A stretch of DNA of 64,000 nucleotides from Streptomyces hilarionis (GTDB taxonomy: Bacteria > Actinomycetota > Actinomycetes > Streptomycetales > Streptomycetaceae), in contig NZ_JAHHIT010000038.1 in NCBI RefSeq assembly GCF_024539675.1, positions 77,076 through 141,075 of the forward strand, given 5' to 3'. The notes below the pieces were generated by a model. It saw only the letters and a program-made list of their open reading frames with translations, did not search any database and was not told where the DNA came from. The position numbers and the translations under genes are program-made. This document shows, one piece after another, positions 8,995 through 17,596 of this stretch (position 1 is the stretch's first letter; each line of letters starts with the position of its first letter).

Positions 8995-9136
8995 TGCTCC
9001 ATTGTCGCGTATACGCGGGGGTACTCGGCCGTCGCACGGGCGCCGGGGCGCTCGACCGCGTGCCGCCGCACCCCGGGGCGATCCCCGAGGGGGGATCTCG
9101 GGGGATGTCAGGGGATCTCCGGGATCATGCATCACT

Positions 9137-9157
9137 CATTAGTTAGACGCACTATTG
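9137..9157. promoter_or_regulatory. Inverted repeat in the efflux pump promoter
   Basis: CATTAGT-N7-ACTATTG is a near-perfect inverted repeat (one mismatch) ending 13 bases before the ATG at 9171. The patch is strikingly AT-rich against its surroundings, so it probably overlaps the -10 region. No regulator gene is adjacent, so any repressor would be encoded elsewhere. Confidence 0.45.
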
Positions 9158-9170
9158 ATGTCGGCGTACG

Positions 9171-10625
9171 ATGAAACCCATGCCCGAGCTCAGCCCTCGC
9201 CGGCGTCTGCTGGTGCTCGCGATCTGCTGCATGAGCCTGCTGATCGTGAGCCTCGACGTCACCGTCCTCAACGTCGCCCTGCCGTCGATGCAGAGCGACC
9301 TGCACGCGTCGACCTCCGGCCTCCAGTGGACGATCGACGCCTACACGCTGGTCCTGGCCTCGCTGCTGATGCTCGCGGGCTCGACCGCGGACCGGATCGG
9401 CCGCAAAAAGGTCTTCATGTCCGGCCTGGTCGTCTTCGCGGCCGGCTCCCTGCTCTGCTCCCTCGCCCCGAGCCTGGACCTGCTCATCGCGGCCCGCATG
9501 GTCCAGGCGGTGGGCGGCTCGATGCTGAACCCGGTCGCCATGTCGATCATCACCAACACCTTCACCGACCCGCGCGAGCGGGCCAGGGCGATCGGGGTGT
9601 GGGGCGCGGTCGTGGGCATATCGATGGCCGCCGGGCCGCTGCTGGGCGGGCTGCTCGTGGAGTCGGTGGGCTGGCGCTCGATCTTCTGGCTCAACCTGCC
9701 CGTCGGCCTGGTGGCCCTGCTGGCGACCCTGCGCTTCGTCCCCGAGTCCCGCGCGCCCAGGGCACGGCGTCCCGACCCGGTCGGCCAGCTGCTGGTCATC
9801 ACCCTGTTCGGCTCGCTCACCTACGCCATCATCGAGGCGCCGGAGGCGGGCGCGGCGACCAGCGGTCCCTTCGCCGCCGTCGCGCTGGCCGCGCTGTCGG
9901 GCCTGCTGTGGTACGAGCCCCGGCGCGACGAACCCCTCATCGACCTGCGGTTCTTCCGCTCGGCGCCGTTCAGCGGGGCGACGGTGGTGGCCGTCAGCGC
10001 GTTCGCGGCGCTGGGCGGCTTCCTCTTCCTGTCGACCCTGTACCTACAGAACGTACGCGGCCTGGACGCCCTGCACGCCGGACTGTGGATGCTGCCGATG
10101 GCCGTGCCGACGTTCCTGTGCGCGCCGCTGTCCGGACGGCTCGTGGGCAGCCGGGGCCCGCGACTGCCGCTGCTGATCGCCGGTGTGGCCATGACGACGA
10201 GCGGGGTGCTGTTCGCCGCGTTCGACGCCGAGACGTCCGACGCCACGCTGTTCCTCGGGTACGCGCTGTTCGGGGTGGGCTTCGGGTTCGTGAACGCTCC
10301 GATCACCAACACCGCGGTGTCGGGCATGCCGCGCAGTCAGGCCGGGGTGGCGGCGGCGGTCGCCTCCACCAGCCGCCAGCTGGGCCAGACGCTGGGCGTC
10401 GCGGTGATCGGCGCGGTCCTGGCGGCGGGCGTGGACGCCTCGTCGTACCGCGACTCCTTCGCCACCGCCGCCGTGCCCGGCTGGTGGATCCTCACCGGCT
10501 GCGGCCTGGCCGTCCTCGCCCTGGGGGCCGTGACCACCGGCTCGTGGGCCAGGCGCACGGCGCAGCGCACCGCCGAGCGGCTGGAGGCGCCGGACGTCCG
10601 CGAGGCGGCGGGCGTCGGCGCCTGA
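9171..10625 (+). CDS. MFS transporter, DHA2 (EmrB/QacA) family, 14 TM
   Basis: 484 aa. A drug:proton antiporter of the inner membrane, judged from family. The first helix carries the motif SLDVTVLNVALPSMQSDL. Motif A is GSTADRIGRKKVF (loop 2-3), and motif C-like glycine/proline-rich segments appear around GISMAAGPLLGGLLVE. The helix pattern continues to about residue 455, consistent with 14 segments. It is a single-gene unit; a second ATG at 9180 is possible. Substrate unknown; export of an antibiotic or toxic metabolite is the usual role. Confidence 0.9.
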   Translation: MKPMPELSPRRRLLVLAICCMSLLIVSLDVTVLNVALPSMQSDLHASTSGLQWTIDAYTLVLASLLMLAGSTADRIGRKKVFMSGLVVFAAGSLLCSLAPSLDLLIAARMVQAVGGSMLNPVAMSIITNTFTDPRERARAIGVWGAVVGISMAAGPLLGGLLVESVGWRSIFWLNLPVGLVALLATLRFVPESRAPRARRPDPVGQLLVITLFGSLTYAIIEAPEAGAATSGPFAAVALAALSGLLWYEPRRDEPLIDLRFFRSAPFSGATVVAVSAFAALGGFLFLSTLYLQNVRGLDALHAGLWMLPMAVPTFLCAPLSGRLVGSRGPRLPLLIAGVAMTTSGVLFAAFDAETSDATLFLGYALFGVGFGFVNAPITNTAVSGMPRSQAGVAAAVASTSRQLGQTLGVAVIGAVLAAGVDASSYRDSFATAAVPGWWILTGCGLAVLALGAVTTGSWARRTAQRTAERLEAPDVREAAGVGA

Positions 10626-10666
10626 GCCGCGCACCCGCGCGGGAGCGCGCGAGCGGCGGCCGCGCG

Positions 10667-11344
10667 TCAGACGGAGCCGGGCCGCAGCGCGCCGAGAGCG
10701 GCCGCGAGGCGGTGCGGGTCGCGACGGGCGATGTTGTGGCCGACGGGGATGTCGAGGACCTGCCAGCCCGAGTCGTCGCGCAACCGCTCGCTCAGGTCCG
10801 TGAACGGGCTGCCCGGCCACGCGCCGCCGCTGATGAACGTCCGGCCGAACTCCGGCCGGGGGCCGCCCTTCAGCGTGATCGACTGGACGAAGCTCGCCAG
10901 CGGATGCGGGCGCGCCCGCGGGTCGAGGCCTTCGGGGACCGCCACCCACCGGCCGTCGGCGCGGGCGCCGGCCAGGAACAGCTCCCGGAAGGCGTCGCTG
11001 GTCAGGGACCAGCACGAGTCTCCGTCGTCCGGCACGTAGGCGTCGATGAAGACCAGCTGGTCCAGGCGGTCGCCGAGGCGGTCCGCGACGCCGGCGATCA
11101 CCATCCCGCCGTAGCTGTGCCCGCACAGGGCGACAGGGGCGCCGTCGCCGCGCTCGACGATCTCGGCCACCTGGTCGATGTGGGTGTCGAGGTTCGGCGG
11201 GCGGTCGGCGTCGGCCGGTCCGTCCGGCTCCAGCCCCGACAGGGTCACCGCCTCGACGTGGTGACCGTCCCGGCGCAGCTGCGCGGCCACCGAGTCGAAG
11301 ACCCATCCGCCTTGCCAACCACCGGGCACCATGACGAAGTTCAC
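10667..11344 (-). CDS. Alpha/beta hydrolase
   Basis: 225 aa, typical of small salicylate-esterase/EstC-like alpha/beta hydrolases. The oxyanion-hole region is FVMVPGGWQGGW. The nucleophile elbow is GHSYGG with Ser near residue 78, and the catalytic His is in VGHNIARRDPHRLA near the C-terminus. The acid residue is probably in the VFIDAYVPDD region. The GTG start overlaps the stop of the upstream regulator gene (GTGA), so the two are translationally coupled and the hydrolase likely belongs to that regulator's physiological circuit. Substrate unknown. Confidence 0.85.
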   Translation of the reverse strand: MNFVMVPGGWQGGWVFDSVAAQLRRDGHHVEAVTLSGLEPDGPADADRPPNLDTHIDQVAEIVERGDGAPVALCGHSYGGMVIAGVADRLGDRLDQLVFIDAYVPDDGDSCWSLTSDAFRELFLAGARADGRWVAVPEGLDPRARPHPLASFVQSITLKGGPRPEFGRTFISGGAWPGSPFTDLSERLRDDSGWQVLDIPVGHNIARRDPHRLAAALGALRPGSV

Positions 11345-12285
11345 CGCGTCATCGTAGGCCCGACCGGGCCGGCCACGCCCAGCGCGTACGCGTGCAGCTT
11401 CTCCAGACGCTCGCGGCTCGTCGCGTCCTGGGGCGCGTAGGTCACCATGCGGGCCCCGTGGTCCGGGCTCAGCCACAGGTCGGTGTGGGTGAGCGTGAGG
11501 AGGCCGACGTGCGGGTTGCGGAACTCCTTGACCTTGCTGCGGCCGACGACGACCTCGTAGCGCTCCCAGTTCTCCCGGAACTCCGGCGACTCCGTCTGTA
11601 GTCGCCGTACCAGCATCTTCCAGGCGGGCTCGGTGAGGTGACCGGCCATGGAGGCGCGCAGCTTGGCGGCCATCAGGCGCATCGACTCGTCGAGGTGGAC
11701 GACCGACTCGCGCCACTGCGGATGGGTGTGGATGAGCACCATGCAGTTGCGGTCCTCGGGCGGGATCGCGTCGAGGTCGCACAGCAGGTGGGCGTACGTG
11801 CGGTTGTAGGCCAGGATGTCGTAGCGGCTGTTCTGGACGCAGGCGGGGAGCGGGTCGAGCTGGTCGAGCATCGCGCGTACGGCGTCGGTGATGCCGGTGC
11901 AGGAGGAGGCGGGGGTCGGGTCGGTCGCGCCGGCCAGCTGGAAGAGGTGGGCACGCTCGCTCGGGTCGAGCAGCAGGGTGCGGGCCAGGGCGTCCAGGAC
12001 CTGCACCGAGACATGGATGTCCCGGGACTGTTCGAGCCAGGTGTACCAGGTGACGCCGACGGCGGAGAGGTGGGCGACCTCCTCGCGGCGCAGTCCCGGC
12101 GTGCGGCGGCGCGCTCCGCGCGGGAGTCCCACCTGCTCGGGCGTGATGCGCTCGCGGCGGCTGCGCAGGAAGGCGGCCAGCTCGTGCCGCCGGGTCTCCG
12201 AGCCGCCCGTCGTCGCGGTCGTCGGAGTCGTCGCGGTCGTCGGGGCCGTCGCGACAGGCGGCGTCCGCTGAGCCATCGTCGTCAT
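11341..12285 (-). CDS. XRE-family regulator with MmyB-type ligand-binding domain
   Basis: 314 aa. A Thr-rich low-complexity N-terminus (residues 1-30) precedes an HTH domain (about 32-105). That domain carries the family hallmark GARRRTPGLRREEVAHLSAVGVTWYTWLEQ, here split as GARRRTPGLRREEVAHL followed by SAVGVTWYTWLEQ. The C-terminal part is the MmyB-like PAS-type domain (YDILAYNRTYAHLL, GLLTLTHTDLWLSPDHGARMV). Such regulators often act on a divergent transporter or oxidoreductase gene, here the MFS pump at 12387. It forms an operon with the alpha/beta hydrolase downstream. Confidence 0.9.
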   Translation of the reverse strand: MTTMAQRTPPVATAPTTATTPTTATTGGSETRRHELAAFLRSRRERITPEQVGLPRGARRRTPGLRREEVAHLSAVGVTWYTWLEQSRDIHVSVQVLDALARTLLLDPSERAHLFQLAGATDPTPASSCTGITDAVRAMLDQLDPLPACVQNSRYDILAYNRTYAHLLCDLDAIPPEDRNCMVLIHTHPQWRESVVHLDESMRLMAAKLRASMAGHLTEPAWKMLVRRLQTESPEFRENWERYEVVVGRSKVKEFRNPHVGLLTLTHTDLWLSPDHGARMVTYAPQDATSRERLEKLHAYALGVAGPVGPTMTR

Positions 12286-12317
12286 GCCTCCAGCCTGCCG
12301 CCCGGCGGATCCTGTTG

Positions 12318-12355
12318 CCAGGTACTCCTTCTACCAGGATAAGGAGACTCTGGTA
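12318..12355. promoter_or_regulatory. Inverted repeats in the regulator/MFS divergent promoter
   Basis: TACCAG (12332-12337) and CTGGTA (12350-12355) form a perfect 6-bp inverted repeat with a 12-nt spacer that includes GGATAAGG, a possible -10. A further half-site CCAGGTAC lies at 12318-12325. The layout suits binding by the divergent MmyB-type regulator. Confidence 0.5.
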
Positions 12356-12386
12356 CCCGTCTGAGGGGCGGCGCAGGCTCGGCAGC

Positions 12387-13850
12387 GTGACCCACACAAC
12401 CACGACCACCGCCACGACCACCACGACCTCGGCTCCCCAGGCCGGCGGCGACCGCGCCGCGCGGCCGTCCCACTCCCTCGGCCCGCTGGGCCTGTTCACC
12501 GTGCTGCTCGGCGCGGCGCTGCCCCTCATCGACTTCTTCATCGTCAACGTCGCCCTGCCCACGATGGGCCGCGACCTCGCCGCGAGCGAGTCCGTCCTCG
12601 AACTCGTCGTGGCCGGGTACGGGCTGGCGTACGCCGTGCTCCTCGTCCTCGGCGGGCGGCTCGGGGACCTGTTCGGCCGCCGCCGGCTCTTCCTGGGCGG
12701 GATGGCGGCCTTCGGCCTGACCTCGCTGGCCTGCGGGCTCGCTCCGGACGCCTGGTCGCTGGTGGCGGCCCGGGTCGCGCAGGGCGCGTCGGCCGCCGCG
12801 ATGGTCCCGCAGGTGCTGGCCACCATCCAGTCCGCCACGGCGGGCGCGCGCCGCGCCAAGGCGATGAGCCTGTACGGCGCGACCGCCGGACTGTCCATGG
12901 TGGCGGGCCAGATCCTGGGCGGCGTGCTCGTCGCCGCGGACATCGCCGGCAGCGGCTGGCGGTCCGTGTTCCTGGTCAACGTCCCCTTCGTGATCGTCGG
13001 ACTGCTCCTGGCCGTGCGCACCGTCCCGGAGACCCGCTCCCGGCGCCCGGAGCCCGTGGACGGCCCCGGCACCGTGCTGCTGGCCGCCGCGCTGCTGGCC
13101 CTGCTCGCCCCTCTCACCGAGGGCCGGGCCGCGGGATGGCCGCTGTGGACCTGGCTGTCGCTGGCCGCGTTCCCGCTGCTCACGGGCGCGTTCTACGCGG
13201 TGGAGCGGCGGGCCGACCGGCAGGGCCGTACACCGCTGGTGCCGCCGAGCCTGTTCGCGCTGACCACCCTGCGGCGCGGGCTGACGATCATGGGGCCGCT
13301 CGCGGTCGGCTTCAGCGGGTTCATGTTCGTCATCGCCGTGGCCCTCCAGAGCGGGGCGGGACTGGGTCCGGTGCGGGCCGGTCTCGCTCTCGCGCCGATG
13401 GCCCTGATGTTCTTCCTCGCCTCGCTGGCCGGGCCGCGGCTGGTGACCCGGTTCGGGGCGCGCGTGGTGACCGCCGGCGCGGTCCTCCAGGGCGTGGGCG
13501 TCCTGCTCATCGTGCTGGCGGTGCGCGCCGACTGGCCGGACGTCGGCTTCGTCGAGCTGCTGCCCGGCACGGCGGTCGCCGGTGCGGGCCAGGCGCTCCA
13601 ACTGCCCGTCGTCATGCGGATCGTGATGTCCGAGGTGCCGCCGGACCGCGCGGGCGTCGGCAGCGGCGTGATGGTGACCACCCAGCAGGCCTCGCTGGCC
13701 CTGGGCGTGGCCACGCTCGGCACCCTCTTCCTCTCCCTGGTCCCGGGTTCGGGCATGCGGGACGCCCTCGTCGTCACGCTGGTCGTGCAGTTGGCCGGGG
13801 TGGTCCTGACGGGCCTGCTCAGCCTGCGACTGCCGCGGAACGTGGGGTGA
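12387..13850 (+). CDS. MFS transporter, DHA2 family, 14 TM
   Basis: 487 aa. A Thr-rich N-terminal tail (THTTTTTATTTTT) precedes the first helix. Typical DHA2 motifs are IDFFIVNVALPTMGRDL in TM1, GGRLGDLFGRRRLF as motif A, and GLSMVAGQILGGVLV as motif C. About 14 hydrophobic segments are visible. The GTG at 12387 was chosen because the preceding residues are not hydrophobic or conserved and would place the start inside the operator region. Divergent from the MmyB-type regulator, which probably represses it. Likely efflux of a drug or metabolite. Confidence 0.88.
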   Translation: MTHTTTTTATTTTTSAPQAGGDRAARPSHSLGPLGLFTVLLGAALPLIDFFIVNVALPTMGRDLAASESVLELVVAGYGLAYAVLLVLGGRLGDLFGRRRLFLGGMAAFGLTSLACGLAPDAWSLVAARVAQGASAAAMVPQVLATIQSATAGARRAKAMSLYGATAGLSMVAGQILGGVLVAADIAGSGWRSVFLVNVPFVIVGLLLAVRTVPETRSRRPEPVDGPGTVLLAAALLALLAPLTEGRAAGWPLWTWLSLAAFPLLTGAFYAVERRADRQGRTPLVPPSLFALTTLRRGLTIMGPLAVGFSGFMFVIAVALQSGAGLGPVRAGLALAPMALMFFLASLAGPRLVTRFGARVVTAGAVLQGVGVLLIVLAVRADWPDVGFVELLPGTAVAGAGQALQLPVVMRIVMSEVPPDRAGVGSGVMVTTQQASLALGVATLGTLFLSLVPGSGMRDALVVTLVVQLAGVVLTGLLSLRLPRNVG

Positions 13851-14005
13851 GCGCGGGGCCGGCCCGGACGACGGCCGCGCGCCGCGACGACGTCACCGCC
13901 GACGACTTCGCCGCCGCTGACTTCGCCGCCGATGACTTCGCCGCCTCCGGGGGGTCGTATCGGTGCAGAGAGAAGCGGACCCCCACCGGAAGGCCGGCCC
14001 CATGA
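13847..14005 (+). CDS. Possible 52-aa coupled small ORF with DFAA repeats
   Basis: A GTG overlaps the MFS stop (GTGA) and the TGA overlaps the start of the serine hydrolase (ATGA), so this ORF fills the whole gap between two genes. The product begins VSAGPARTTAARRDD and contains three tandem repeats reading DDFAA, ADFAA, DDFAA. There is no homology I recognise. The perfect overlap at both ends argues for translation, but the frame could be open by chance in high-GC DNA. Confidence 0.3.
   Translation: MSAGPARTTAARRDDVTADDFAAADFAADDFAASGGSYRCREKRTPTGRPAP
13901..13945 (+). repeat. Three tandem 15-bp repeats
   Basis: GACGACTTCGCCGCC, GCTGACTTCGCCGCC and GATGACTTCGCCGCC lie head to tail with changes only in the first three bases. 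The period is a multiple of three, as expected if the stretch is coding. Confidence 0.85.
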
Positions 14006-15153
14006 GCGCGCTGCGCGAGACCCTTCAGCGACACGTCGACGACGGCGCCGTGCCCGGCGCGGTGGGCCTGGTGGCCCGCGGCGACGAGGTGGAGGCGGTG
14101 AGCGTCGGCTCGCGGGACGCCGACGGAACGGCCCCGATGACCCGGGACTCCCTGTTCCGGATCGCCTCGATCACCAAGCCGGTCACGGCGGCGGCGCTGC
14201 TGACCCTGGTCGAGGAGGGCACGGTCGGCCTCGACGCCCCGGTCGCCGAGTGGCTGCCCGAGCTGGCGGAGCCGATGGTGGTCCGCACGCCGTCCGCGCC
14301 CGTGGACGACGTGGTCCCGGCGGCCCGCCCGATCACGGTCGAGGACCTGCTGAGCTCGCGGCCCGGCTGGGGCTTCCCGTCGGACTTCGCGCTCCCCGCC
14401 GTCCAGGCCCTCTTCGGCGTGCAGAAGGACGGCCGCGCTCCACAGGCGTATCCCGAGCCGGACGTGTGGCTGGCCGACCTGGCCCGCGTCCCTCTGCTGC
14501 ACCAGCCGGGCGAGGCCTGGCTGTACGGCACGGCGTCCGATGTGCAGGGCGTGCTGATCGCGCGGGCGTCGGGCCGCACGCTCCCCGCGTTCCTGGCGGA
14601 GCGGATCTTCGAGCCGCTGGGCATGCGGGACACCGCGTTCGAGGTCCCGAAGGAGAAGCGGGACCGTTTCACCACCGCGTACCGCCCCGACGGCGCGGGC
14701 GGGCTGGAGCTCGCCGACGCCCCGGACGGGGAGTGGAGCGGCCTGCCGAGGTTCCCGTCGGGCGGCGGGGGCCTGGCGTCCACGGCGGACGACTGGCTGG
14801 CGTTCGCCCGCATGCTGCTCAACGGGGGCGAGGCGAACGGTCACCGGGTCCTGTCGCCGACCTCGGTGAGCCGGATGACCGCCAACCACCTGTCGGCGGC
14901 CCAGCGCGAGGGCGGCGCCCTGTTCCTGGAGGGTCAGGGCTGGGGCTACGGCGGCAGCGTGGACGTCGACCCGCTCGCGCCGTGGAACGTACCGGGCCGC
15001 TACGGCTGGGTCGGCGGCACGGGGACGACGGCGCACGTCGTCCCGCGGACGGGCACGGTCACGATCCTCCTCACCCAGACGGCGATGACGGACCCGACGC
15101 CGACCCCGCTGATGCGGGACTTCTGGCGGTGCACGGCGGGGCAGGCGGAGTAA
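14002..15153 (+). CDS. Serine hydrolase, class C beta-lactamase / penicillin-binding-protein fold
   Basis: 383 aa. The active-site SxxK is SITK (about residue 56) and the KTG-like triad is GGTGT near the C-terminus. YGTAS is at the expected place of the Tyr motif. The family includes esterases, DD-peptidases and beta-lactamases; this one has no signal peptide, so an intracellular esterase-like activity is more likely than cell-wall work. The ATG at 14002 has GGAAGG upstream, and an ATG at 13963 is also in frame. It follows the MFS pump closely and may be co-transcribed with it. Confidence 0.85.
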   Translation: MSALRETLQRHVDDGAVPGAVGLVARGDEVEAVSVGSRDADGTAPMTRDSLFRIASITKPVTAAALLTLVEEGTVGLDAPVAEWLPELAEPMVVRTPSAPVDDVVPAARPITVEDLLSSRPGWGFPSDFALPAVQALFGVQKDGRAPQAYPEPDVWLADLARVPLLHQPGEAWLYGTASDVQGVLIARASGRTLPAFLAERIFEPLGMRDTAFEVPKEKRDRFTTAYRPDGAGGLELADAPDGEWSGLPRFPSGGGGLASTADDWLAFARMLLNGGEANGHRVLSPTSVSRMTANHLSAAQREGGALFLEGQGWGYGGSVDVDPLAPWNVPGRYGWVGGTGTTAHVVPRTGTVTILLTQTAMTDPTPTPLMRDFWRCTAGQAE

Positions 15154-15194
15154 TCCGGCGGGAAAGCCGCGAAACGCGCCTTTACGCTCCGAAT

Positions 15195-16049
15195 ATGCAG
15201 CCTTCACGTGCCCGGCTCGCCGTCATGGCGACGCTCCTCGCTCTGGTGGCGGTCCTCGGTGCGGTGTGGCTGGTCCGCTCGGCGACGACGGACAGCGGAA
15301 ACACGGCCTCCGGTGACACGGCGAGCGGCTCGGCCGACGTCCGGTCGAACGGCTCGGGCGACGCGGACGGCGGCGGGGACGTGACAGCCGACGGCGGAAG
15401 ATCCCGTGCCGGGGAGGCGTCGAACGGCGGCGGCAGCCGGTCGCCGGGCGGGGGCGGAAAGCACAGGGTCGGACCGCACGTCCCCAACGGCGTCAACATC
15501 AACGGCTCCGGAAGGAACGGTTGTGCGATCGTCCTGAACATGGAGGAGACCCCCGCGACCGTCACAAGCGTCTCCTTCAAGGTGACCGAAGCACCCGGGA
15601 AGCAGAAACCGAAGCTTCGGTCGGACAATGGCGCACGCTGCCACAAGACGCTGTACCAGCAGGCCAACCCCTGCGACGGCCTTCGCCTGAAGGCCCTTGA
15701 GGGGGGATGTGTGGCGGGGGTGGCCGCCTTGTCGAACGCCGAGGGCGGCCACTACGAGGTGCGAGGGACGCTCACGGCCACCTTCCTGTGCGACAACGTC
15801 GACAAGGACCCGTGCAAACGGGTGCGGGACTGGAGCGGACCGAAGCCCACACCGCAGCACCCCGTGCTCGTCACGGGTGAGTCCGGTTCCCTCGAGACGT
15901 CGATGGACGTCCCGGGCTCCAGGAGCAGCTCACCCGACGGCTCCCCCTCCTCCAGGAGTCCCTCCCCGCCGGACGTGGTGTCACCGCCGGACGTCTCCCC
16001 CGAGTCCCACTCGCCGGACGACGGCTCCTCCGCCTCGGAGGAGGGGTGA
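15195..16049 (+). CDS. Secreted or membrane-tethered protein of unknown function
   Basis: 284 aa. One N-terminal hydrophobic segment (LAVMATLLALVAVLGAVWLV) is followed by a long Ser/Gly/Asp-rich disordered stretch (residues 30-90). A compact domain (about 95-220) contains six cysteines (NGCAIVLNM, ARCHKTL, NPCDGL, GGCVAG, FLCDN, DPCKRV), suggesting disulfide bonds outside the cell. The C-terminus is Ser/Pro-rich. The stop overlaps the start of the next gene (GTGA), so the two proteins are coupled. Function not recognised. Confidence 0.7.
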   Translation: MQPSRARLAVMATLLALVAVLGAVWLVRSATTDSGNTASGDTASGSADVRSNGSGDADGGGDVTADGGRSRAGEASNGGGSRSPGGGGKHRVGPHVPNGVNINGSGRNGCAIVLNMEETPATVTSVSFKVTEAPGKQKPKLRSDNGARCHKTLYQQANPCDGLRLKALEGGCVAGVAALSNAEGGHYEVRGTLTATFLCDNVDKDPCKRVRDWSGPKPTPQHPVLVTGESGSLETSMDVPGSRSSSPDGSPSSRSPSPPDVVSPPDVSPESHSPDDGSSASEEG

Positions 16050-16981
16050 CGGGCGAGCCTTCGCCGGGACGCGAGCCCCCCGCACCCCCCGCCGACGACG
16101 AGTCGGCCGTCCCCGCGCGGCTGCGGCGGCTCGCCGAGGCGCTGGGGCCCGCGACCCTCGCGACCGCGCTGCTGCTCTACTTCGGCTACATCGCCACCCG
16201 CGCGCGGTATGCCTACTTCGGCGTCCCCGTGGAGATGACCGGCCGCTCCAACCAGGACCTGATGCTGGACGGCATGGAGGTCGTCTTCGTGCCGGCGGCG
16301 ATGATCTTCCTCGGCGTCATGCTGCTCGTCGCGATCCACGCCGTGACCCTGGGGGTCCTCTCCCGCGACGCGAACACCGGGGACGAGGCCTCCGCCGCCG
16401 CCTTCCTCGCCTACGGCTTCGTCCTCGTCGGCGTCCTGCTGATCGGCCGGGCGTTGATCGGCATCTTCGTGCAGAGTTCGGACGTCAGCGTGGTGTTCGG
16501 CTCCACCCCGCTGTCGCTGGCCTTCGGACCGGCGGCGCTGGCGTACGGCGTCTGGATCTACGGACGGCAGCGCGGGCGTCCGGTGCTGACGACGCGCCTG
16601 GCCCGTAACGGCGTGATGTGCGCGGTCGCGCTGGGCGTGTTCGGGCTGTTCTGGGGGTCGACGCAACTGGCGTGGGCGTACGGGAAAGGGCGGGGCGAGC
16701 AGGACGCGGCCGGGCTGCGAAAGCGTCCCGAGGTCGTCGTCGACACCAGGGAGCCGCTGGACGGCGTACCGGCCGGGGTGAGCGCGAGCCGGCTGGGCCC
16801 GGCCGGGAAGGACGGCCGGACGTACCTCTACCGCTACCGCAACTTCCGGATGCTGATGGCGTCCGGCGGGCGGCTGTTCCTGGTGGCGCCCGACTGGCAC
16901 GCGGGCCTGGACCAGACGGTCGTCCTGCCCTACGGGGACGACATCAGGGTGCAGCTCGTCGCTCAGAAGGACGCGGACTGA
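16046..16981 (+). CDS. Membrane protein of unknown function, about four TM segments
   Basis: 311 aa. An acidic/Pro-rich N-terminus is followed by hydrophobic segments LGPATLATALLLYFGYI, VVFVPAAMIFLGVMLLVAI, AYGFVLVGVLLIGRALIGIF and NGVMCAVALGVFGLFWG. A hydrophilic C-terminal domain (about 220-311) follows. Its GTG start overlaps the stop of the Cys-rich secreted protein, so the pair may form a complex. The 3' end overlaps the convergent TetR gene by 19 bases. Confidence 0.7.
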   Translation: MTGEPSPGREPPAPPADDESAVPARLRRLAEALGPATLATALLLYFGYIATRARYAYFGVPVEMTGRSNQDLMLDGMEVVFVPAAMIFLGVMLLVAIHAVTLGVLSRDANTGDEASAAAFLAYGFVLVGVLLIGRALIGIFVQSSDVSVVFGSTPLSLAFGPAALAYGVWIYGRQRGRPVLTTRLARNGVMCAVALGVFGLFWGSTQLAWAYGKGRGEQDAAGLRKRPEVVVDTREPLDGVPAGVSASRLGPAGKDGRTYLYRYRNFRMLMASGGRLFLVAPDWHAGLDQTVVLPYGDDIRVQLVAQKDAD

Positions 16982-17571
16982 GCGCGCAGCCCGCGCAGCA
17001 GCAGGTCCACGACCGCCGTGAAGTCGTCCTCGACGCCCGGCCGCTTCCAGACCTCGAAGTAGCCCGGGTCGTGGAAGCGGCCCGTGGCGTGGAAGACGGC
17101 GCGGGCGGACGCCGCCGGGTCGGCGGTCGCGAAGGCCCCGGCCGCGACGCCCGCCTCGACGATCGAGGTCAGCTGGCCGGTGAGGTCGGCGAGGTGGTCG
17201 CCGACCGCCGTGCCGCTGTCCGCGGTGAGCACCATGTACGTGGCGAACAGCTCGGGGTCGTCGCCCGCCTTGCGCCGCTTGGCCTCGAAGAGCGCCGTGA
17301 GCCAGTCCCGCAGCCGGGCCTCCGGGGGACGGCTCTCGTCGTCGGTGATCGCGGAGAGGATCTGCGACGTGAAGTCCAGCCATCGCTTCGTGACCGCCTC
17401 GCGCAGCGCCGCCTTCGTGCGGAAGTGGCGGTAGACGCTGCCGTGGCTGACGCCGAGCGCGCGGGCCACGTCCACCACGGTCGCCTTGGCCGGGCCGTGC
17501 CGGCGCAGCACCTCCTCGGTCGCCTCGAGGATGCGCTCGGCGGTCAGGGTCTCGGAGGTCTGCGGTGCCAT
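16963..17571 (-). CDS. TetR family transcriptional regulator
   Basis: 202 aa. The N-terminal TetR HTH (about 12-58) reads ILEATEEVLRRHGPAKATVV followed by DVARALGVSHGSVYRHF. The C-terminal helical domain has no recognised ligand signature. It lies 25 bp downstream of the aldo/keto reductase on the same strand, so the two form an operon. The palindrome at 18630-18651 upstream of that operon is its probable binding site, giving autoregulation. Confidence 0.92.
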   Translation of the reverse strand: MAPQTSETLTAERILEATEEVLRRHGPAKATVVDVARALGVSHGSVYRHFRTKAALREAVTKRWLDFTSQILSAITDDESRPPEARLRDWLTALFEAKRRKAGDDPELFATYMVLTADSGTAVGDHLADLTGQLTSIVEAGVAAGAFATADPAASARAVFHATGRFHDPGYFEVWKRPGVEDDFTAVVDLLLRGLRAQSASF

Positions 17572-17596
17572 GGTGAGACGGTACCCGGCGGGCCGT

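Noticed and set aside
10667-13183. An 838-codon minus-strand frame reaching over the regulator and into the second MFS gene
   Set aside because: Only the last 225 codons (alpha/beta hydrolase) show conserved motifs; the rest is antisense or out-of-frame shadow of the MmyB regulator and MFS genes.
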